Shown here: positions 54,838 through 64,000 of the stretch, in pieces
How positions within the stretch are numbered: the first letter of the stretch is position 1
Layout: each line of letters begins with the position of its first letter
Source of the DNA: Prorocentrum cordatum
Lineage: Eukaryota; Sar; Dinophyceae; Prorocentrales; Prorocentraceae
Assembly: GCA_963575745.1 (NCBI GenBank)
Contig: CAUYUJ010014327.1
Location: forward strand, 896,509-960,508
Direction of reading: 5' to 3'
Length of the DNA stretch: 64,000 nucleotides
Position numbers and translations under genes: made by a program
Notes under the pieces: model-generated
Seen by the model: the letters and a program-made list of their open reading frames with translations, nothing else
Database searches by the model: none
Told to the model about the DNA's origin: nothing

Positions 54838-57423
54838 GCGTCGTCGTCGTTGTCCCGGCGCTGCCTTCAGCTCACTCACCTGGGCGGCAGTAGGTTTCAG
54901 ATGGAAGTGGCCCTGGAGCGCTTTGGTCAGATTAATGATCATATCGCTGCTCGTCTTGAGCACGATGTTCAATGATGACTTGTACCCGTTCGTCAGCATG
55001 GTCTGCAATCGAATGCCCGGCACCTCCACTTTATCCCTCAGCAGATCAACCATGTCGCTGAATTTTGATTTTGCCCGCTCTGTGAGGCGGCTCTCCAACA
55101 CTTGCCACTTTGCCCAGACGGCAACGTACTCGTCGAACGTCTCCTCATCGTACTTAGGGGGGGTGCCCTCAGGGTTCAAATTATCCGGCCACTGATCGGT
55201 GATCTCACGCGTCGCGTCCAAGCTCTCCCTGACTTGCTCCACCTCTTTGACGGCCGTCAACTCCGCCGCGACAGCCGTCCGGACATCTCGACCCGTCGGA
55301 AACAGCTCGAGAGCTTTGCCAAAAGGCGAACTCCATGCCCCCGCTCCTGACGTCAGCTTGGCGAGATCAGCGGAGACGGTCTCCACGTCATCCTCGGAGC
55401 ACTCCTCGATCAGCACGGCGTTGATTATCACGACGAGGTGCTGCTGGAACGAAGGGTTTAAGCTCATGCCTGCGACGGCGGCTCTCAACGACTTGCACGT
55501 TTTCCTGGAGGAGGGGAGGGGGCGGGGAGGAGGGGGAGGAGGATCGGCGGTTGACAAACCTCCCTTGGGTAAACCTCCCCTTAGTGAAAACGACCTGGGG
55601 CCGAAACCGACGGACCTGGACCAGCAACAAAAAAGGGCCGCGACGCCCTCTCGAAAACAGAAAACCAAACCCGAGAGGACGGGGGCGGAGAAGGAGGGCA
55701 GAGGAGGGACAGGAGGAGGAACGGGGGAGAGGCGGAGGAGGAGGGGGAGGGGGCGGGCGAGCGGGTGGAGGAGGGGTAGGAAGAGAGGGAGGATGGAAGG
55801 ATACACGAATAGAAAGAGAATGAGAGGGAGCAGGAGGAGAAGGAGCCTCAAGATAGTTAACTGGCCCTCGCCCTGAAGCATCTTGGTGATCGTCTCCCGG
55901 ATGCGCTGCTCGCGGAAGACCTCCTTCCTGGGGAACGGGCCCCTGAAAGCCGCCGGGATCATGTTCGCGCCGTCCACGAGCGCCTGCGCCCATTCATCGA
56001 ACTTCTCCGCCTCGAAGAAGTCAGCACATATCTGCTTCCAAGCCTTCTCGGTGCACGCGAAAGCAATGGTCACGCCCGCTCCCTGCGCCACGCACGCCTG
56101 CTTGAAATACTCCGGGACGTCCATCTTGGCCGCCGAGATCTCCCTGGCCCAGCCGGAACACGCCTCCACCTGCGCCTGCGCACTGCGAAGTTTCTCCAAT
56201 ATTGCCATGCCCCTGCCGTTGCCATCGACGCTGGAGGCCTCCTGGAGATCGGCGGCGTATAGATCCAAGCAGCTCTGTTTCAAGCGGCCGTTGAGGGCGT
56301 CTCTGACGGCAGTATGCTTCTTGACAGTGACTGCGAGAGCCATGTCATCCTGCCCGAGCGAAGCAATCCATTGAGTGGCCTTCAGGATGACCTGCTCCGA
56401 CGTGTCGAGCTCGTGCTGCCGCTTGCCCTCCCCGCCCTTCGGTTTCTTGGAAGACGGCCTTTCCTTCTCCTCGCCCTCAGACGGCGCCGCGGCGCGCTTG
56501 GCCGTGACGCCCTTGCTGCCGAACATGTTGTCGCTCTCGTCCCAGAAATCGTCGAGGTTGTCATCGAGGGCCTTCTTGCTCCTCATCCTGACCTGGACGT
56601 CCGCGACGTTGGCCTCACCTCCGAGCTGCGTCGTCACAACACTGAGCCTACCCATCAAAGCGTTAAAGATATCCTTGATCTGCGCAAGTCCGCGAACTGC
56701 TGTATCCGAACTGGCGTGCTCCGTGACCTTGGATGCTTTGTTGCTACACGTCTGGCGTAGCAGGAACGTTCCATCTGGGTTCCCGAAGCTGCTGTTCTTT
56801 ACCACGCCGCGGTAAGTGATGCCGTCGTGGGTGTGAGTTGTCAACTCCTTCTTGTGAATCTTCTGCTGGGGGTGGGTATCGTTCCATATCTTCTCTGGCC
56901 AGAACACTCCGATGATCACCACCGAATCGAGGGACTTGGCTACCTCGTGCAAGACAACGACTTTCAACTCCGGGGGGATGCCGTCCAAATATATTGCCTT
57001 GACCTTCCCCTCTGGATTTGACGCGTGCTGCTCTTCCCATAAGAAAACAATGAGCGTGAACTTCATGAACTCAACCTCAGTCTCGAGCAACTTGGGTACG
57101 TCCTTTACGCCGCGGTACGCCCAATTTATTACATTACGGCACACCTTGCACGTTGGTGACCCGGGCCGACTAATCTCCAAGAAAGGGCATTCGGAGTTCT
57201 TGATGGGGTTCCTCGTCATGCGCAGGACCCTCCTGCAGCAATTGCATTTCAAGTCCGCCGGCGGGTAGGGGTGCTTGTCAGTGGGGGCCGGGGGGCCCAA
57301 GGCCAAGCGAGTCTTCATCTTCTCGTGCACGCGCTCCTTCAAGGTGGCCAGGGAGTGCGATGTCGCGATGGATGGCTGCACGTCGCTGTAGTTGTCGAGC
57401 GTCCCTGCGTTCGAAGGAGGCAT
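52350..57423 (-). CDS. Four-exon gene for a ~1220-residue protein of unknown function
   Basis: The only convincing host gene in the window. Exons on the minus strand: 57423-55872, 55469-54880, 54554-54264 (3' limit uncertain) and 53579-52350. All junctions are phase-compatible and give about 1220 residues. Visible parts: a Cys cluster at residues 60-95 (C60, C62, C63, C79, C92, C95), possibly zinc-binding; basic clusters SSKKPKGGEGKR in exon 1 and PKRPKARK at the C-terminus, which could be nuclear signals; and long helical, Glu/Lys/Ala-rich stretches in exons 2-4, some likely coiled coil. No signal peptide is seen. All three acceptors are CAG|G and donors include GC, both common in dinoflagellates. 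I do not recognise the family. The start Met at 57423 is simply the first in frame, and a further 5' exon is possible. Confidence 0.7.
53580..54263 (-). other. Proposed intron 3 containing a TATAGCC repeat
   Basis: About 684 bp. Positions 53755-54045 are built of AGCCTATAGCCTATAGCC units, with an internal inverted part (GCTATAGGCTATAGG) at about 53925-53965. Confidence 0.6.
54264..54554 (-). CDS. Exon 3
   Basis: Starts after CGCGGCAG with GGC CAG TTC (GQFEKLVPVEADASGLTKL) and runs to LFGGAFKDLR. The 3' boundary is ambiguous: AGG|GCGCCC (54264) and AAG|GATTTG (54273) are both phase 0. If neither is used, the frame stops at 54249. Confidence 0.6.
54555..54879 (-). other. Intron 2 with an internal hairpin element and GTC microsatellite
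   Basis: 325 bp, GTGAGT...CGGCAG. It includes a GTC microsatellite at about 54735-54850 next to the donor, and a perfect 29-bp inverted repeat toward the acceptor. Confidence 0.75.
54593..54725. mobile_element. Perfect 29-bp inverted repeat inside intron 2 (MITE-like or introner-like)
   Basis: The left arm, GGAGTGGAGGCAACCGC plus AAAACAAAACAA (54593-54621), is the exact reverse complement of the right arm (54697-54725). The 75-bp AT-rich loop separates them. No clear target duplication was seen at the flanks. Confidence 0.75.
54880..55469 (-). CDS. Exon 2
   Basis: 590 bp, from GC|ATG AGC after acceptor GTCGCAG to GCC CAG before donor GTGAGTGAG, the cleanest splice site in the gene. It encodes MSLNPSFQQHLVVIINAVL through HLKPTAAQ, rich in charged helix-forming residues. 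Confidence 0.75.
55470..55871 (-). other. Proposed intron 1 (402 bp, stop-free, multiple of three)
   Basis: Bounded by GC...AG, with a purine/pyrimidine-biased, low-complexity interior. Because its length is 134 codons with no stop, the reading frame is continuous if it is retained. The retained version would insert a Leu/Pro-rich hydrophobic stretch. Confidence 0.5.
55872..57423 (-). CDS. Exon 1: Cys cluster and basic region
   Basis: 517 codons plus one base. Contains LKCNCCRRVL and ECPFLEISRPGSPTCKVC (residues 59-95), then a fairly hydrophobic segment FMKFTLIVFLWEE (about 119-131). A Ser/Glu/Lys-rich stretch with SSKKPKGG follows, then helical sequence to KMLQG. The proposed donor is CAGG|GCGAGGG at 55872/55871, a GC type. 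Confidence 0.7.
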
Positions 57424-58120
57424 GCCGGCCGAGGCCCCGCGCCGCGCACAACGTATGGCGCCGCGGATGTGGGGAGGGCACCGAGAAGTCCCTGAACGTG
57501 CTCACGATGAACCAAAGAAGCCGAGGACGCACGTGGGCGGAGGTCGGAAGGAGAGGGGGCGAGGTGGGAGAGCGCCAGAAGGGAGAGGGAGAAGGGCTGA
57601 AAGTGGAGGGGTGAGGCGCGAGGGTACCAGGGGAACAAACTGGATGCCGCATGCCAGGTCTGGCCCCCGCGGGCCAATCCCCGGGCGGGGGCCCCGCGGC
57701 GTCGGGCCTCGGGGTCGAGCCCCCGGCATTCGAGCCGAGTCCAGCCGCGGCGACGCAACGGCCCCTTGCCAAAACCCTCACTTCCTGGAAGCGGGTTGCC
57801 GATTTGCCTCCTGTTCCTCCTCCTTGCCCTCCTCTCCCTCCTCTTTGGCCCGATCCGCGCCGCCCGGCGGGCGCGGGATGGGCGCGGCCGCGCCCTGGCG
57901 TGGCCGATTCGGCCGGCCATGGAGGGGCGGGGGCAAGGGTGGTGATCGGAGGGGTGCATGTACGAGCACTGCCCCCCTTCCCCCTCACTCCCTCTCTCTA
58001 GGGGACCTGGCCCACAATCCTCCTGTTCCGCCAGGCCCGCGGGCCTGCCGGCCGAGAGACCCGCGGCCCAGGCATGCGGAGGGCCCGCAGGCCGCGGGGC
58101 GCCAGGGCCAACGAGGCCCA
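57424..58120. other. GC-rich 5' flank of the four-exon gene
   Basis: Open frames overlap on both strands. No spliced-leader copy or promoter-like motif was seen. Confidence 0.4.
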
Positions 58121-58122
58121 GA

Positions 58123-58335
58123 CCGATGATGATGCTGATGATGATGATGATGCTGATGATGCTGATGATGCTGCTGCTGATGATGATGATGATTGGTGAT
58201 TGTGATGAGGATGTTGATGCTGGTGATTGTGATGGTGGTGACGTTGATGGTGGTGATGGTGATGATGATGGTGGTGGTGATGATGATGATGGCGGCGATG
58301 ATGATGGTGATGGTAACGACGACGATGATGCTACA
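58123..58335. repeat. (GAT)n microsatellite
   Basis: GATGATGCT and GATGATGAT triplets with GGT interruptions. Confidence 0.94.
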
Positions 58336-58337
58336 CA

Positions 58338-58490
58338 TGAATACCACCAGCCCTCTGGACGTAGGTGGTCTAATGAGCTTCCTCTTCCAACCTCCTTCTT
58401 CCCCTTCGGGGAAGGGTTTACCCCTCCCCCCCCGCCCCCCCCTGGACCTGGACGTGGGGCGCGGCGAGGGGTTGGAGCGTCCAAGATGTG
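58338..58490. repeat. Dispersed structured repeat, copy c
   Basis: CCACCAGCCCTCTGG with GGTGG, then CCTCTTCC and a perfect CTTCCCC-TTC-GGGGAAG hairpin at 58398-58414, then GGGTTTACC and GACCTGGAC. It is the best-preserved hairpin of the three copies. Confidence 0.65.
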
Positions 58491-58564
58491 CCCCTGGGAG
58501 GGTCATTTTTTTGCCACCCCTCACAAAGATCGCGGCCCTCGGGGGTGACCCTGATTGGGGAGCC

Positions 58565-58735
58565 CGGAACCCTCCTTCTTTGATCGATGTCCTCCAAGGT
58601 GGCCCGAAGAGCGCCACTAAAGCTCCCAAGGGTGCCTCAGGAGGACCCCAAGAGGCGCCCAGGAGGCTCCAAGAGGGGCCCAAGAGGCCTCGCCAAGACT
58701 CCCAGGAGACGTCCAAGATGTCCCATGAGGCTCCC
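58565..58735. repeat. CTTGGGGCC-family repeat (reverse orientation)
   Basis: CCCCAAGAGG and CCAAGAGGGGCC units directly after structured repeat c. The same order follows copy a (26860-27010). Confidence 0.7.
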
Positions 58736-58839
58736 CGGCTTTTCCCAACATGGGTCCCTGGCCTTTTGCACTCATATCTCATACTGGCTGTTTCTCAACA
58801 TGAAAATGTTTCGAGGATCGGGACTCAGGGCTCAGGGTT

Positions 58840-59900
58840 TCTGGCTTAGGGCTGAGAGCACAGGGCTTAAAACTTATGGGCAACTCATAGGCTATAGGCC
58901 CTAGGCTATAGGCTATAGGCTATAGGCTATGGGCTATAGGCTATTGGGCTAGGCTATAGGTAGGCTAAGGGCCCAGGGCTTAGGACTTACGGCTGAGGGC
59001 TTATGGCCCAGGTTCCCAGGGCATAGGGCTGAAGGCTCAGGGCGGCTCAAGGCTTAGGAGGGCTTAGGGCTCGGAGCTTAGGGCAGGCCTCAAGGCGCAG
59101 GACTTAGGGCCTAGAAAGCTTAGTTTAGTAGGACTTGGGATTTAAGGCAGCGGCTTAGGGCAGGAGTCTCAGGGCTCTGGGCTCAGGGCTTAGGGCTCAG
59201 GGCTTACGGCATGCGGCATAGCGGCATAGCCTATGCCTATAGCCTATAGCCTATAGCGGCTTAGGGCTTCTAGGACTTCGGGCTCATGGCTCGGGGCCCT
59301 GGGCTTGGGGCTTAGGGCTAGGGCTTGAGGCCGATGGCTCAGGGCTCCGGCTCAGGGCTGAAGGCTCAGGGCTTCGGGCTCAGGACTTGGGGCTCAGGGG
59401 CCAGGGCTCAGGGCCCAGGGCTTGGACTCAGAGCCCAAGGCTCAGGGCTGAGGGCTCAGGGATTCGGGCATTTGCAATGGGTTTAGAGCTCATGAGACAA
59501 GGCTCAGGGCTTAGGGCTTAGGGCTTATGGCTCAGGGCTCAAGGCTCAGGGCTTAGAGCTCGGGGCTGAAGGCTCAGGGCTTGGGGCTCATGGCATAGAG
59601 CTTGCGGCTCAGGGCAACGGGCTCAGGGCGACTGGCTCAGGACCTATGGCCTGGGGCTTAAGGCTTAGGGCACAATGCGGCATGGGGCCTGGGGCTCAGG
59701 GCTCAGGGCCTAGTGTTCATGGCACAGGGCTCAGGACTTAGAGCTCGGGGCTCAAGGCCTCGGGCTGAGGGCTTGGTGCATGTGCCTCGGGGCTTAGGGC
59801 TCAGGGCGATGGGATTAGGGCTCAGGGCTTAAGGCCTGGCGCTCAGGACTCAATCAAGGCTTAGGGCTCAGGGCTCATGGGCTGCTTAAGGCTTCAGGGC
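58840..59900. repeat. GGGCTYA heptad repeat, block 1
   Basis: Degenerate 7-bp units GGGCTTA and GGGCTCA with many variants, preceded by GGCTATA units at 58885-58965. Confidence 0.85.
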
Positions 59901-59902
59901 GT

Positions 59903-60080
59903 GTGATACATATGATGATGATGGTGCTGATGATGATGATGATGATGCTGATGATGATGACGATGACGATGGCGATGATGATGATGATGATGATGATACT
60001 GAAGATGATGATGATGATGGTGATGATGATGAGGATGATGATGATGATGATGATGTTGATGATGATGATGATGATGCATT
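59903..60080. repeat. (GAT)n microsatellite inside the heptad repeat
   Basis: GATGATGAT triplets. Heptad repeat resumes afterwards to about 60235. Confidence 0.94.
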
Positions 60081-60299
60081 TACGGCTGTGAAGGCTTCGG
60101 GCTCAGGGCTCAAGGCGCACGGTTCAGGGCCGTTTAGGGCTCGTGGCGTCGGGCTCAGGGTATAGGGCTGCGGCTTAGGGGCTCCAGGCTTTGGGGGGCA
60201 GGGCTACGGACTCAGGGCGTAAGGCTCAGCGGCATAACTTAGGTGTCCCACCCGCCCAAGACCCATGACGGCCCATGACATACAGAATGATGCTGATAC

Positions 60300-60765
60300 A
60301 GATGCCAGCTTTGGCCACCTGGCAGCCTGGGCCAACCTGGGCCAGCCTGGGACAGCCTGGAATAGCCTGGAACAGCCTGGCCAGCCTCGGCTAGCTTGGG
60401 CCAGCCTGGGCCACTTTGGAGCTTGGGCCGGCCTGGGCCAGCTTGGAACAGCTTGGCCCAGCTTGGCCCAGCTTGGCCAGCTTGGCCAGCCTGGGGCAGC
60501 CTGGGGCTGCCTGGGGCAGACTGGCCAGCCTTGCCGAGCCAGGCCCAGCCTGGTCAGCCTGGGCCAGCCTGACGCAGCCTGGGCCACTTGGCAACCTGGG
60601 CCAGCTTGGGCCCGTCTGGGCCAGCCTGGGGGCAGCCTGGGGCAGCCTGGGCCAGCCTGTGGCTGCCTGGGCCAGCCTGTGGCAGCGTGGGCCAGCCTGG
60701 GCAAGCCTGGGCCTGCCTGGGCCAGCTTGGGCCAGCCTTGGCCAGCTTGGGGCCGCGTGTCCACG
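60300..60765. repeat. 10-bp repeat GCCTGGGCCA
   Basis: Tandem TGGGCCAGCC units with drift such as TGGGGCAGCC and TTGGCCAGCT. Confidence 0.9.
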
Positions 60766-60884
60766 ATGCCGCATGTACACGAAACCATAGTATGAACATG
60801 ATGGGCCCACGGATCCGGAAAGGGAAAGGATATATAACTGCATGCATAGAAACGTTTTCACGACGCCGCATTGGGCGACGGGTA

Positions 60885-61015
60885 TTTCCACGAGACACCC
60901 AGCGAAACATTCCACGAGACACGGGCGACCGTTTTCAACGTTTTCCTGGAGACATCTCACGAGACACCCCGGGCGTCCACGAGACACCCCACGAAACATT
61001 CCACGACGACAGGCA
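60885..61015. repeat. Duplicated CACGAGACACCC...GAAACATTCCACGA block
   Basis: CGAAACATTCCACGAGAC at about 60902 and CGAAACATTCCACGACGA at about 60992, each preceded by CACGAGACACCC. Confidence 0.75.
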
Positions 61016-61029
61016 ACCACTCAACCAAG

Positions 61030-61478
61030 GCGGTGTGGTCGTGCTGGGGAGTGGTCGTGATGGGGTGTGGTCGTGCTGGGGGGTGGTCGTGCTGGGGGGT
61101 GGTCGTGCTGGGGGGGTAGTCGTGCTGGGGGGTGGTCGTGCTGGGGCGCGGTCGTGCTGGAGCGTGGTCGTGCTGGGGCGTGGTCGTGCTGGGGTGTGGT
61201 CGTGCTGTGGTGAGGTCATGCTGGGGTGAGGTCGTGCTGGGTGATGGTCTTGCTGGGGTGGAGTCTTGCTGGGGTGGGGTAATGCTGGGGTGTGGTCGTG
61301 CTGGGGTTTGGTCGTGATGGGGTTTGGTCGTGCTGGGGTGTGGTCGTGCTGGGGAATTGTCGTGCTGGGGTGCGGTCTTGCTGGGGGGGGGGGGGTGGTC
61401 GTGCTGGGGGGTGGTCGTGCTGGGGGGGAGTCTTGCTGGGGGGTGGTCGTGCTGGGGCGTGGTCGTGGCGTGCTGCGC
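61030..61478. repeat. 16-17-bp repeat GTGGTCGTGCTGGGG
   Basis: GTCGTGCTGGGG boxes at 61086, 61102, 61119 and onward. Confidence 0.92.
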
Positions 61479-61779
61479 TGACTCTGTAGCATCCTCGGCG
61501 CCTCGGTAACTCTGCGGAGCAAACGCTTCGCTCGAGACATCCTCAACACGCGAAAGAGTGGCCCGCGCCTTGCGATTTATCGATCGGGATTTCAAACATA
61601 AGCGTTTCGCCAGAGATGTCCTCAACTTGCAATCCGCCGGCCCACCTCGACCGCCGGCCCACCTCAGTTGAGTCACCGGGGACAGGTTTACCTACTCAAA
61701 GAGAACCCTGGGCCAGCGCCCTTCTAGGGGAGAAGAACATCGGATGCGCGCAGAGGGTATGTAAAAAAACATAAGAGTC
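61479..61779. other. Unique spacer
   Basis: A diverged pair, CAAACGCTTCGCTCGAGACA (about 61522) and TAAGCGTTTCGCCAGAGATG (about 61599), and a doubled CCGCCGGCCCACCTC at about 61635 and 61651. No gene. Confidence 0.45.
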
Positions 61780-62365
61780 TATCATAAGAGCTCAATGCTT
61801 AAGGCTGAGGGCTCAAGGCTTGGGGCCCAGGGCTTGGGGCTCAAGGCTTAGGGCTTAGTGATCAGTGATCAGGTCTTGGGCTACGGGCTTACGGCTCGGG
61901 CCAAAGGCTCAGGACCTTGGCCTTGCGGCTGAGGGCTCACGGCTCAAGGCTGCTGAAGGCTGCTGAAGGCTCAAGTCTCACGGCGCAACGGCGCGGCGCA
62001 AAGGCTCGGCGCTCAGAGCTCAGCGCTTAGGGCTCAGGGCATAGGGCTCAGAGCTGTAAGGCTTAAGGCTTACGGCTCAGGGCTTAGGGATCAGGGCTCA
62101 AGGCGTAGGGCTTCGGGTTCAAGGCTAAGGGCCAAGGGCCTTTGGGCCTAGGGCCTGGGGCCTGAAGCTCAGGACTTCAGGGTCAGGGCTGAGGGCTGAG
62201 GGCTTCGGTTTAAACGGTTTAGAGGCTTCGGACTTCGGGTTTGGCTAGGGCTCAAGCCTCAAGGCTCAGGGCTTAGGCCTCACGGCCAGAAGCTTGGGCG
62301 TAAGACTTCCGGCTCAGGGCTCGGCTTAGGCTTAAGCGGCTTAGGTTTAGCCTAATTCTGCTAAG
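61780..62365. repeat. GGGCTYA heptad repeat, block 2
   Basis: Same degenerate heptad family as 58840-59900. Confidence 0.83.
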
Positions 62366-62374
62366 GCTAATGCA

Positions 62375-62803
<429 letters not shown>

Positions 62804-63275
62804 CCAAGCAGTTACCCCGTGACTTGAAAATCGATCGGCTGCTATCGCGCCAAGCCGACTACATTGTAGCACAGCACAAGCATACCACTGTCTTTGTTGA
62901 ATCGTACTAAGACTATGATGATATAAGCATGCGGCATAGCATAGCGTAGCAATCCACGACGTACTACACAAACGTGCGAATGCGTCATGCGATTTCGCTT
63001 TCTCAGCGTAGTACTGAGACTACGATTTCCTAATGGATGCCAACATACCATGCGAATATATTTAGCAGACATTCTGTTGATTTCGCCAGGGGGCAATGTT
63101 TGGATGCACGCCAGCGGTCGCGAGCGCCTATCGAACTACGCACGCTGTCTTTTGAACCTATCGATTTCAGAGGCGCGCGTTTCAGGATGCCCTTTTTGAT
63201 TATAAATCACCTATCGTCGCGCCCATGCGCCCTTGGAATTGATCGACCCAAATCCATGCCGCATGTTGTCAACAA
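62804..63275. other. Unique AT-richer spacer, nothing recognised
   Basis: Frames under 105 codons without domains. Confidence 0.45.
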
Positions 63276-63725
63276 TTCAATCCTCCTCCTCCCATTCCTC
63301 TTCCTCCTCCTCCTCCTCCTCCATGTGCCGTTGACTTCCGCCTCATAATCATTAATCCTCGCCGCCCTCGCCTTCGTCGTCCTCGAGAGGGGAAGGAGGG
63401 ACAGGAGGAGGAGGAGGAAGAGGAGGGGGAGGAGAAGGAGGAGGACCTCTGGGGGCCTTAAGGGAGATGGGCGGAGAGGGCGTGAGAGGTTGGAAGAGGA
63501 GGAGGATGCGAGTAGGATAAAATCTTCTCGCTCGAGCGCCCCAGCGTTTCGCCCCCGCGGCCTGCCCCCCTCTCGAAAGTAAGCAATCCTCGGGCGGGTT
63601 CCAGTAGCAGTGCCTACGGAGAAGGAGCGCTCGCGGGGACGGAGGAAGGGGAGGAGGAAGAGGAGGAGGAGGAGGAGGAGGAGGAGGAGGAGGAGGAGGA
63701 GGAGGAGTTCGAGTAGGAGACCGCC
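63276..63725. repeat. Alternating TCC and GGA microsatellites
   Basis: TCC at 63280-63325, GGA at 63395-63510, and pure GGA at 63650-63710. 63515-63645 between them is unique. Confidence 0.85.
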
Positions 63726-63799
63726 CAACTACCATCGCCAGGGGGACGCAGTCTCCGAACATGTGGTTTACGCGCGCCATCTGTTTCCAATCCTAATTT

Positions 63800-63814
63800 G
63801 TCGTCGGTCGTCGT

Positions 63815-63845
<31 letters not shown>

Positions 63846-63875
63846 TTCGTCGTCGTCGTCGTCGTCGGGGGTGGG
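63800..63875. repeat. (GTC)n / (GTCGGC)n microsatellite
   Basis: Short repeat of the same type as 62375-62803. The last ~120 bp of the window are unique. Confidence 0.9.
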
Positions 63876-64000
63876 GGTCGCGGGCAATTGAGGTAGAAGA
63901 ACACCTTGTACGATACATCGGGGAACATCCAGCAGAATACTTCATCCGACAGCGAAGTCCGCGAGTCAATATTATGCAGAGGGCCTGGCAACCACCAGAT

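Overview
The window looks like nuclear DNA of a dinoflagellate, probably a GC-rich one such as Prorocentrum. The genus is inference. The support is: a near-exact copy of the dinoflagellate spliced leader at 15909-15930 (minus strand); a split gene at 52350-57423 (minus) that needs GT and GC-type donors with AG|G acceptors; retroelement ORFs with reverse transcriptase, zinc-finger and RNase H domains; very low gene density; and long microsatellites and degenerate GC-rich minisatellites. A run of exactly 100 Ns at 18069-18168 marks a scaffold gap.

Layout. 1-2157 is a CTA/ACT microsatellite. 2573-4720 is an array of a 101-bp satellite ending in a conserved tail with a hairpin. 5429-5642 is a MITE-like element with long terminal inverted repeats. 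7661-11265 is a LINE-like retroelement with an open RT/RNase H frame, a 3' stem-loop and an A-run, set between CA microsatellites. 12920-13240 is a TTTAGC satellite. 13740-15250 is a 21-bp minisatellite. 15029-15930 (minus) carries the spliced-leader relic and open frames. 15940-22790 is almost wholly CTC/GGA/CAT microsatellite, with the gap. 23560-25960 (minus) is a decayed retroelement of the same family as the one at 7.7 kb, cut off at its 5' end by a second MITE copy (25972-26163).

26-38 kb is a mosaic: three copies of a dispersed element with a CTTCCCC-TTC-GGGGAAG-type hairpin, several short tandem repeats, foldback sequences, two weak exon candidates and blocks of a degenerate CTTGGGGCC repeat. 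38742-41965 holds two more 101-bp satellite elements, both in the opposite orientation to the first. 41971-47200 is mainly CTTGGGGCC repeat, including a duplicated ~560-bp unit and a ~727-bp duplication. 47005-49710 is a 1.4-kb tandem duplication rich in CATA microsatellite. 52350-57423 (minus) is the only convincing host gene: about 1220 residues in four exons, of unknown function. The rest to 64000 is heptad GGGCTYA repeat, GAT/GTC microsatellites and short GC-rich minisatellites.

No operons or pathways can be read. What links the parts is mobile-element and repeat biology: one LINE family (one open, one dead copy), one MITE family (two copies, one abutting the dead LINE), one satellite-plus-tail element (three copies), and small structured dispersed repeats. 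Most long open frames here are by-products of stop-poor, GC-rich repeats and are not annotated as genes.
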